A stretch of 25,643 nucleotides of DNA, taken from a virus. Positions 20,145 through 25,643 of this stretch are shown in pieces. Each line of letters begins with the position of its first letter. Position 1 is the first letter of the stretch. The position numbers and the translations under genes were made by a program. The DNA is taken from IMG/VR virus record IMGVR_UViG_3300009068_000170, positions 1-25,643 of that record. One strand, written 5' to 3'. The notes beneath the pieces were generated by a model that did not search any database, was not told the DNA's origin, and saw only the letters and a list, made by a program, of their open reading frames with translations.

Positions 20145-20408
20145 ATGGAAACACTATCATTCGTTTTAGGGATAGCATTCATTGTGGTTATAGCTTTAGC
20201 TATAGTTGCTACTTATGCTTTCGTTAAAGTAATAAAAGTACAAAAAGAAATCAATGATCTAGACAGAAGATTTGCAGACATCTATCAGTGTATTGCTGAA
20301 GAGAATGCTCAGATTAATCGGAGAGTCGATGATTTTGAAAAAGAGATATTCTCTCAGTTAGATTCAAGATTAGATAAGTTAGAAAATAAATTAATAATTA
20401 AAAAATAA
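20145..20408 (+). CDS. Membrane-anchored coiled-coil protein
   Basis: 87 aa with an N-terminal membrane segment (residues 5-28, SFVLGIAFIVVIALAIVATYAFV) and a coiled coil (29-83, KEINDLDRRFADIYQCIAEENAQINRRVDDFEKEIFSQLDSRLDKLENKL). It has one of the few Shine-Dalgarno-like sites in the window (AAGGAG about 9 nt before ATG). The gene is bracketed by a 17-bp inverted repeat. Similar in topology to the protein at 16937. Role unknown. Confidence 0.6.
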   Translation: METLSFVLGIAFIVVIALAIVATYAFVKVIKVQKEINDLDRRFADIYQCIAEENAQINRRVDDFEKEIFSQLDSRLDKLENKLIIKK

Positions 20409-20412
20409 ATAA

Positions 20413-20429
20413 GTTAAAGAACGATAACT
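20413..20429 (-). repeat. Inverted repeat flanking the 87-aa gene, right copy
   Basis: GTTAAAGAACGATAACT, reverse complement of 20109-20125 with one mismatch, 5 nt after the gene's stop and 20 nt before the next start. Confidence 0.7.
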
Positions 20430-20449
20430 AAATTTTTAAAAATAAGACT

Positions 20450-20698
20450 ATGAATAATCCAATTGAACTTTGTGTAATATGCGGTAAAGAAACTCCTTAT
20501 AGATTCAATGATCATATTGATCTTAGAATAGGATATGTAGAAGGATCAGGACAGGGTTGTTATAATCCATCATTATGTAATAATGAAAGAAGTAGAAAAC
20601 TAATTACTATTAGTGAGCAAACTATATATGATACACCTAATGATCAACAATTAGGAGAAATAGTAAGAGCCTTATATTTTAAAAATAAAAATAAATAA
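20450..20698 (+). CDS. Small zinc-binding-type phage protein (CxxCG)
   Basis: 82 aa. CVICGKETPYRFNDHIDLRIGYVEGSGQGC followed by a further Cys (SLCNN) could hold one zinc ion. Similar proteins starting with 'CxICGxxTPY...HIxxRxGYVEGxGQxC' are frequent in T4-like phages without known role (from memory). It starts a group of three small genes that lead into the nuclease gene. Confidence 0.7.
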   Translation: MNNPIELCVICGKETPYRFNDHIDLRIGYVEGSGQGCYNPSLCNNERSRKLITISEQTIYDTPNDQQLGEIVRALYFKNKNK

Positions 20699-20699
20699 T

Positions 20700-20933
20700 A
20701 TGAATCAGCAAAACATGAAATTAAATATTTCATTAGATAAAACTACTGGAGTATCATGTGATAGTTGTGAAAATACAACTTTTCAAGAAGCATTAATTTT
20801 AAGAAAAGCTTCTAAGTTTTTAACTGGAACAGAACAAGACGGAATAATTCCTATTCCTACATTTGTTTGTTCTAAATGCGGACATGTTAATGATGATTTT
20901 TACCCTAAAGAATTAAGTCGTGACCAAAAATAG
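20700..20933 (+). CDS. Zinc-ribbon protein
   Basis: 77 aa. A CDSC...CSKCGHVNDDFYP arrangement with about 38 residues between the two Cys pairs gives a four-Cys zinc ribbon. A second protein of the same type begins at 25472. Zinc ribbons of this style may touch nucleic acid or protein; nothing more can be said. 1 nt after the preceding stop. Confidence 0.65.
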   Translation: MNQQNMKLNISLDKTTGVSCDSCENTTFQEALILRKASKFLTGTEQDGIIPIPTFVCSKCGHVNDDFYPKELSRDQK

Positions 20934-20937
20934 TGAC

Positions 20938-21186
20938 ATGTACGGAAAAATAACCGAGTATACTTCTGAAAATAGTAGAACTATTTTAAAAGCTGATTCT
21001 ATTGTTGATTCTATAATAGATCAATTTATTGATAGAGCTAAAATAGGAAAAAGAAAATATGGTACTGATCTAGATAGGGAAGATCTATCTTTAGAACAGT
21101 GGTTAAATCATGCTATAGAAGAACACCTCGATGCTATTTTATATCTTCAGAAAATTAAGACTATTGTAACCGGTAAACAAAAATAA
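20938..21186 (+). CDS. Small phage protein resembling NTP diphosphohydrolase-associated domains
   Basis: 82 aa from ATG at 20938; a GTG at 20920 would overlap the preceding gene and is less likely. The central part KIGKRKYGTDLDREDLSLEQWLNHAIEEHLDAILYLQKI fits the 'K-YG-x-x-L-x-R...WL-x-HA-x-EE-x-x-DA-x-x-YL' pattern that I recall from phage dATP/dGTP diphosphohydrolases and DUF550-like proteins. The H-A-x-E-E-x-x-D set is reminiscent of metal-binding in all-alpha NTP pyrophosphatases. Confidence 0.6.
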   Translation: MYGKITEYTSENSRTILKADSIVDSIIDQFIDRAKIGKRKYGTDLDREDLSLEQWLNHAIEEHLDAILYLQKIKTIVTGKQK

Positions 21187-22091
21187 TGCCCAAACCAAAA
21201 ATTGATATTAACTGGGCTTATCAAAAAGCAGTTTCTTATTCTCAGTATTCTATATATTCTCAATGTCCATATCAATGGTATCTATCTTATATTAAGAAGG
21301 AGTCAAGTTTTAAACCTTCTATATATTTGATCTATGGTACTTCAATACACGAAGTAATTCAAGAGTATCTAAAGACTATGTATGAAAAATCTGGTAAAGC
21401 TGCTGACGAATTAGATCTAGATAAACTATTAGAAGATAGATTAGTATTTAATTATAAGGAAAGTCTTGCAGATAATAAAGGAGAGCATTTTAGTTCTAAA
21501 GAAGAATTAAAAGAATTTTTAGCAGACGGCCAAGCCTCTCTTAGTTGGTTTAAAAAAAATAGAGGCAAGTACTTTTCTAAAAAGAATACTGAGTTATTAG
21601 GAATAGAAATTCCTATTTTACAACCTGTTTTAGAAGATATACCAAATGTTTTTATTAATGGATCTATTGACTTTATTATCTATGAAAAGATTACAGATAC
21701 ATATACTATTTATGATATAAAAACTTCTACTAAAGGTTGGTCTGATTATGAAAAGAAAGATCAAACTAAAATAAATCAGATTCTACTCTATAAAAGATTT
21801 TATTCTAAAGTTATGAATATCTCTGAGGATAAGGTAGATGTTAAGTTCTTTATTATTAAAAGAAAAGTATTTAATAGCCCAGATTATCCAACATATAGAG
21901 TGCAAGAATTTATTCCCGCAAATGGTAAAAAGAAAGTACAAGATGCTGTAGATAGTTTATCTAAGTTTATAAGAGAATGTTTTACCCCAGAATCAAAATA
22001 TAACACAGATAGAGTCTATACCAAAAATATAAATAGTTGTAAATTTTGTCCATATAATGACAAACCTGACTTATGTAATAAAAGTATATAA
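21186..22091 (+). CDS. PD-(D/E)XK nuclease, Cas4/RecB-like, probably with Fe-S cluster
   Basis: 301 aa. Motifs of RecB/Cas4/AddB-type nucleases: YSQYSIYSQCPYQWYL (18-33), H55 in GTSIHEVI, G-x-x-D162 (INGSIDFII), D177-I-K179 (YDIKTS) and Q198-x3-Y202. Four cysteines are placed as in the Fe-S members: C27 near the N-terminus, and C285, C288, C297 at the C-terminus (SCKFCPYNDKPDLC). It is expected to be a DNA exonuclease for recombination or DNA end processing. Start overlaps the preceding stop (TAATG). Confidence 0.9.
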   Translation: MPKPKIDINWAYQKAVSYSQYSIYSQCPYQWYLSYIKKESSFKPSIYLIYGTSIHEVIQEYLKTMYEKSGKAADELDLDKLLEDRLVFNYKESLADNKGEHFSSKEELKEFLADGQASLSWFKKNRGKYFSKKNTELLGIEIPILQPVLEDIPNVFINGSIDFIIYEKITDTYTIYDIKTSTKGWSDYEKKDQTKINQILLYKRFYSKVMNISEDKVDVKFFIIKRKVFNSPDYPTYRVQEFIPANGKKKVQDAVDSLSKFIRECFTPESKYNTDRVYTKNINSCKFCPYNDKPDLCNKSI

Positions 22092-22130
22092 ATATATTTT
22101 ACTTATTTACGTATTTATTTTGTATTTCCA

Positions 22131-22138
22131 TATATTTA
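22131..22138 (+). promoter_or_regulatory. Promoter box before the ribbon-helix-helix gene
   Basis: TATATTTA (in CCATATATTTATTATA), 12 nt before the ATG at 22151, with TTTTG 18 nt upstream. Confidence 0.45.
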
Positions 22139-22150
22139 TTATAAAACAAT

Positions 22151-22369
22151 ATGATTGCAAAAACAAAGAGAGTTATTACGTCGGTAAAAATACCGGAAAC
22201 TCTATATGATGATTTTAAAATAACATCCATTAAAAGTAAAATGAATCTTCAAGATATTGTTGAAAGATCTATCTTTATGTATCTAACAGATTCAAAATTT
22301 AGACAGACTATTCACGAACAGTACAATACCTACTATACAGGATCAAGTTTAATTGAAGCAATAAAATAA
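22151..22369 (+). CDS. Ribbon-helix-helix DNA-binding protein (likely regulator)
   Basis: 72 aa. RVITSVKIPETLYDDFKITSIKSKMNLQDIVERSIFMYL follows the RHH pattern: a beta strand with alternating exposed residues (TSVKIP), helix one (ETLYDDFKITSIKSK), a turn with polar residues and helix two (LQDIVERSIFMYL). Such dimers bind DNA as repressors. It has its own promoter box and stands before two glycosyltransferase genes 5 nt downstream, so it may regulate that block. Confidence 0.7.
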   Translation: MIAKTKRVITSVKIPETLYDDFKITSIKSKMNLQDIVERSIFMYLTDSKFRQTIHEQYNTYYTGSSLIEAIK

Positions 22370-22374
22370 GTTAT

Positions 22375-23817
22375 ATGATTAATGGTTATATTCCTCAAGC
22401 ACAAAGAAAAAAAATACTTCTTTTGTGCGATGATATTAGAATGACAAGTGGTATTTCTACCATGGCTAGAGAGATAGTAATAGGAACATCTCACGTATTT
22501 AATTGGGTAAATTTAGGAGGCGCAATAAATCATCCAGATCAAGGAAAGCGTCTAGATATTTCTCAGGATACTAATAAAATTATGGGTCTAAATGACACTA
22601 GTGTTTTTATATATCCTACTAATGGTTATGGATCTCAAGAATTAATTAGGCAACTAATCAGTTTAGAAAATCCAGATGCTATAATGTTTTTTACTGATCC
22701 TAGATATTGGATTTGGTTATTTCAAATGGAGAATGAAATTAGAAAAAAAATCCCAATGATTTATTTAAATATATGGGATGATCTACCTGCTCCATTATAT
22801 AATAAGCCCTATTATGAATCATGTGATACTTTAATGGCAATATCTAAACAAACCCTAAATATTAATAAAATGGTTTTAGGAGATAAGGCTAAAGGTAAAA
22901 TATTAAAGTATATTCCTCATGGAATTAATGAAAATATCTTTTTTCCTATTACAGAATTTAATAAGCCTTATCAAGAAGCTTTAGAAAAAAAGAAAGAACA
23001 AATATTTGGAAATTTTAAACCTGGATTTGTAGCTTTTTATAATGCTAGAAATATTAGACATAAATGTAAATCTGATCTAATTGCAGCAAGGGCTGTATTT
23101 TGTGATAGTATAGGAAAAGAAAAAGCTAGTACATGTGCCTTATTATTACATACACAAAGAGTAGACGAAAACGGGACAGACCTAAATTCAGTAGTTGATC
23201 TGCTATGCGATCCTGAATATCAAAAGGTATATTTTTCAGATGCTAGATTAAATGCAGAGGAAGTTAATCTATTATATAATATGTCTGATGTTACATGCCT
23301 GGTTAGCTCTAATGAAGGCTGGGGATTATCTCTAACAGAATCTATGATGGCTGGAAGAATGATTATTGCAAATGTTACAGGAGGAATGCAAGATCAAATG
23401 AGATTCGAAGACGAAAATGGAAATTGGATCAACTTCAATGATAAATTCTGTTCTAATCATTTTGGAAAATACAAAAAACATGGCGAGTGGGCAATTCCAG
23501 TATTTCCAACTAATATGAGTATTGTCGGATCTATTCCAACTCCATATATTTTTGATGATCGTTGTGATTTTAGAGACGCGGCAAAAGCTTTAGAAGAAGT
23601 TTATAACACGCCTTTAGAAGAAAGATCTAAAAAAGGTTTATTAGCTAGAGATTGGGTTTTATCAAATGAATCTATGATGAGTGCTAAACATATGTGTGAT
23701 AATGTTATATGGACTATAAATGAAAGTATAACAACATTTAAACCTAGAAAGAAATTTGAATTAATTAAAACAGAAAAATTAGCAAAGAAAAAAATTGTAC
23801 ACCCTTTAGTTTATTAA
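22375..23817 (+). CDS. Glycosyltransferase with GT-B fold (GT4-like), 1 of 2
   Basis: 480 aa. The first half (KILLLCDDIRMTSGISTMAREI, 13-34) is a Rossmann-like acceptor domain, the second holds the donor site with the E-x7-E motif E314...E322 (SSNEGWGLSLTESMMAG). No signal peptide or membrane helix, so it is cytoplasmic. Targets could be hydroxymethylated DNA bases (as with T4 glucosyltransferases, also GT-B) or a surface glycan. The DNA-base idea is supported by the ThyA-like hydroxymethylase at 12373, but not by direct sequence similarity. Confidence 0.9.
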   Translation: MINGYIPQAQRKKILLLCDDIRMTSGISTMAREIVIGTSHVFNWVNLGGAINHPDQGKRLDISQDTNKIMGLNDTSVFIYPTNGYGSQELIRQLISLENPDAIMFFTDPRYWIWLFQMENEIRKKIPMIYLNIWDDLPAPLYNKPYYESCDTLMAISKQTLNINKMVLGDKAKGKILKYIPHGINENIFFPITEFNKPYQEALEKKKEQIFGNFKPGFVAFYNARNIRHKCKSDLIAARAVFCDSIGKEKASTCALLLHTQRVDENGTDLNSVVDLLCDPEYQKVYFSDARLNAEEVNLLYNMSDVTCLVSSNEGWGLSLTESMMAGRMIIANVTGGMQDQMRFEDENGNWINFNDKFCSNHFGKYKKHGEWAIPVFPTNMSIVGSIPTPYIFDDRCDFRDAAKALEEVYNTPLEERSKKGLLARDWVLSNESMMSAKHMCDNVIWTINESITTFKPRKKFELIKTEKLAKKKIVHPLVY

Positions 23818-23818
23818 T

Positions 23819-25126
23819 ATGAAACAGTTTTGTGTAATATCATGTCCAATAGATACCTATTCAGGTTATGGCGCTAGAAGTAGAGATTTTGTAAAAGCAA
23901 TATATGAACTTAAAAAAGATGAATATGAGTTCTGTATCGTTAGTCAAAGATGGGGACAAACTCCATGGGGATATATAAAAGATAACATAGAAGAGTGGGA
24001 TTGGGTTTCCCCTTTAATTAGTAAAGATGGGCAACTTAACAGGCAACCTGAAATATGGATACAAATTACTGTTCCTAATGAATTTCAACCAATAGCTACT
24101 AAATGTAATATTGGAGTTACAGCAGGTATAGAAACAACTCTTTGTGACGCTAGTTGGATTCAAGGTGTTAATAGAATGGATATTACATTAGTATCATCTG
24201 AACATGCTAAAAAAGTATTTCAACAATCAACATTTGAAAAAAGAGATGATAAAAATAATGTTATAGAAAGAATTAAATTAGAAAAACCTGTAGAGGTTTT
24301 ATTTGAGGGATTGGATCTAAATAAATACTTCTATATTCCTGATGAAGAGTTAGAGGAGACGGATTTAGTTTTAGAATTAGATGAAATAAAAGAAGATTTT
24401 TGTTTTCTATTTGTAGGACACTGGATGCAAGGTGAAATTGGAGAAGATAGAAAAAATGTAGGTCTGATGATTAAAACTTTTTTTGAAACTTTTAAAGACA
24501 AGAAAAATAAACCAGGACTAATATTAAAAACTTCTTCTTTTGGATCTAGTATTATGGATAGAGAAGAAATATTAAATAGAATTAATATTGTAAGATCTAC
24601 TGTAGATGGAAAACACCTTCCAAATGTATATTTGCTACATGGTGAATTAGATGACAAAGATATAAACGATCTATACAATCATAATAAAGTAAAAGCCATG
24701 ATTAATATAACAAAAGGAGAAGGTTTTGGTAGGCCTCTATTAGAATTCACAACTTCAAAGAAACCCATTATAACATCAGGTTGGTCAGGACAAATTGATT
24801 TTTTAAATCCAGAATTTTCATTATTACTTTCTGGAGAATTAAAGCCAGTGCATCCTTCCGCACAAGTACCTAATATGATTTTAGGAGATTCTCAATGGTT
24901 TAGTCCAAATATTTCTGAAGTAACCCACTATTTAAAAGAGGTATTTGAAAAATATGAGAAATTTGAAGAAGGCGCAAAAAGGCAAGCTCAAATATCTAAG
25001 ACTAAATTTAGTTTTGAAGAAATGAAAAAAGTATTACTTACTTATTTAGATAAAATACCTAAAAATATACCTTTAAAACTTCCTCAATTAAAAAAAATAG
25101 AATTACCAAAATTAAGTAAGGCATGA
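23819..25126 (+). CDS. Glycosyltransferase with GT-B fold, 2 of 2
   Basis: 435 aa, 1 nt after the preceding gene. Ordered blocks: N-terminal CPIDTYSGYGARSRDFVKAI (9-28), middle VEVLFEGLDLNKYF (158-171, the usual P-x-G-V-D linker), FLFVGHWMQGEIGEDRKNVGLMI (196-218), and E301-x7-E309 in TKGEGFGRPLLEF. It differs clearly from its neighbour in the N-terminal half, so the pair may act in sequence, one adding the first sugar and the other a second. The C-terminus is Lys/Pro-rich (KLPQLKKIELPKL). Confidence 0.9.
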   Translation: MKQFCVISCPIDTYSGYGARSRDFVKAIYELKKDEYEFCIVSQRWGQTPWGYIKDNIEEWDWVSPLISKDGQLNRQPEIWIQITVPNEFQPIATKCNIGVTAGIETTLCDASWIQGVNRMDITLVSSEHAKKVFQQSTFEKRDDKNNVIERIKLEKPVEVLFEGLDLNKYFYIPDEELEETDLVLELDEIKEDFCFLFVGHWMQGEIGEDRKNVGLMIKTFFETFKDKKNKPGLILKTSSFGSSIMDREEILNRINIVRSTVDGKHLPNVYLLHGELDDKDINDLYNHNKVKAMINITKGEGFGRPLLEFTTSKKPIITSGWSGQIDFLNPEFSLLLSGELKPVHPSAQVPNMILGDSQWFSPNISEVTHYLKEVFEKYEKFEEGAKRQAQISKTKFSFEEMKKVLLTYLDKIPKNIPLKLPQLKKIELPKLSKA

Positions 25127-25479
25127 CAAGTTCAGAATTTGTTTATTGGGTAAAAGGATACCTAGCAGCTCAGACGGATAGTCAATTTAAAATAGATATT
25201 GAAAAGGCATTAGATCAAGTAAAAGATTATGATGATAATCCTGATATTTGGGAAACAGAAGACTGGAATGATTGGTATAATAATGAAACACCATTAACAG
25301 GAACAATATCAGGTTCAGGAACAATAGGATGTACTACTAACGATTCAAGTAGATATACTACCACTGTATGGAATGATAAAATGGGTTGTTGGCACTATAC
25401 AAATTATCCTGAAGGATTTGGGTATTACGTAAATAGCACAGCAGAAAATAAAAAAGAAAAACAACAATTAAATGATTGA
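25123..25479 (+). CDS. 118-aa acidic phage protein, unknown function
   Basis: Coupled to the glycosyltransferase gene by ATGA. Opens with TSSEFVYWVKGYLAAQT, a start that I recall from many phage proteins of unknown role ('MTSxEFVxWLKGF'). The middle is acidic and Trp-rich (DNPDIWETEDWNDWYNNETP), then a Ser/Gly/Thr part (GTISGSGTIGCTTNDSS). Not exported. Confidence 0.65.
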   Translation: MTSSEFVYWVKGYLAAQTDSQFKIDIEKALDQVKDYDDNPDIWETEDWNDWYNNETPLTGTISGSGTIGCTTNDSSRYTTTVWNDKMGCWHYTNYPEGFGYYVNSTAENKKEKQQLND

Positions 25480-25643
25480 CAAGTTAATAACATGTGATAA
25501 ATGTAAAGCAGAAGTTTCTTGCTACGCAACTCCGATTAATGAATTTCATAATTCATATACATGTTTAAATTGTGGTTTTCATACCAATGATTTAATGGTA
25601 GAAGGAGAATTTAATTTTGAAGAATATGAAGCAGAACTTCCAG
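25472..25643 (+). CDS. Zinc-ribbon protein (partial, runs off the window)
   Basis: ATG at 25472 overlaps the end of the preceding gene by 8 nt; the frame stays open to the right edge (57 codons visible). Cys pairs CDKC (8-11) and CLNC (31-34) are 20 residues apart, followed by GFHTNDLMVEGEFNFEEYE. It resembles the zinc ribbon encoded at 20700. Confidence 0.65.
   Translation, partial: MIDKLITCDKCKAEVSCYATPINEFHNSYTCLNCGFHTNDLMVEGEFNFEEYEAELP

Noticed and set aside
24331-24678. Minus-strand open frame of 115 codons inside the second GT-B gene
   Set aside because: The Ser/Phe/Ile-rich product is what one expects opposite an AT-rich coding strand; the + strand has clear GT-B motifs.

Overview
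The window looks like part of a large, AT-rich double-stranded DNA phage genome infecting a member of the Bacteroidota. All convincing genes lie on the + strand, packed with 1-47 nt overlaps or very short gaps. The host guess rests on three things seen in the sequence: repeated TTTTG-TATATTTG/A promoter-like boxes (the Bacteroidota -7 type TAnnTTTG) placed just before start codons, almost no Shine-Dalgarno sequences, and small proteins of Bacteroidota style (a DUF5522-like CCGNxCxHCPY protein, short-spacer lipoproteins). The phage guess rests on a family A replicative polymerase, nucleotide-pool enzymes, a GH19 endolysin with a holin-like neighbour, and many small genes of phage type.

Layout. 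1-1808: end of a probable structural protein, a DUF5522-like protein, and three small or membrane proteins. 1852-4155: DNA polymerase with 3'-5' exonuclease. 4189-6870: a stress-chaperone module with small heat-shock protein, a 62-aa protein, GroES and GroEL, closed by a terminator. 6873-7194: an 85-aa gene with its own promoter and terminator. 7262-10821: an SGNH-like protein, a possible DNA base hypermodification enzyme, a lipoprotein and a PLP-enzyme-like protein. 10858-13017: nucleotide genes for a DUF6378-like protein, dUTPase, dCMP deaminase and a ThyA-like nucleotide hydroxymethylase. 13014-15374: small unknowns, an exported DRGH nuclease and a thioredoxin. 15414-17341: lysis and envelope block (endolysin, holin-like and other membrane or exported proteins). 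17350-18902: a GT2 glycosyltransferase, an LpxH-like phosphoesterase and a 39-aa membrane peptide. 18913-20429: an RNA block with a complete tmRNA gene, two aberrant tRNA-like genes, two BoxA-like elements, a lipoprotein and two small membrane proteins. 20450-22091: zinc-ribbon proteins and a Cas4/RecB-like nuclease. 22151-25643: a ribbon-helix-helix protein, two GT-B glycosyltransferases, an acidic protein and a zinc-ribbon protein cut by the window end. No stretch above 300 bases lacks a gene; the longest protein-free stretch (18903-19413) is the tmRNA.

How the parts may work together. dCMP deaminase and dUTPase both yield dUMP, and the ThyA-like enzyme could hydroxymethylate dUMP (or dCMP). 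A helical protein that may belong to the thymine-hypermodification families and a PLP-enzyme-like protein lie just upstream, and two GT-B glycosyltransferases lie downstream. Together they suggest, but do not prove, that this phage modifies its DNA bases. The chaperonin module and the tmRNA suggest that the phage brings its own protein-folding and ribosome-rescue tools. The tmRNA is notable because the canonical resume position opens a 23-residue tag reading frame instead of the usual short tag.
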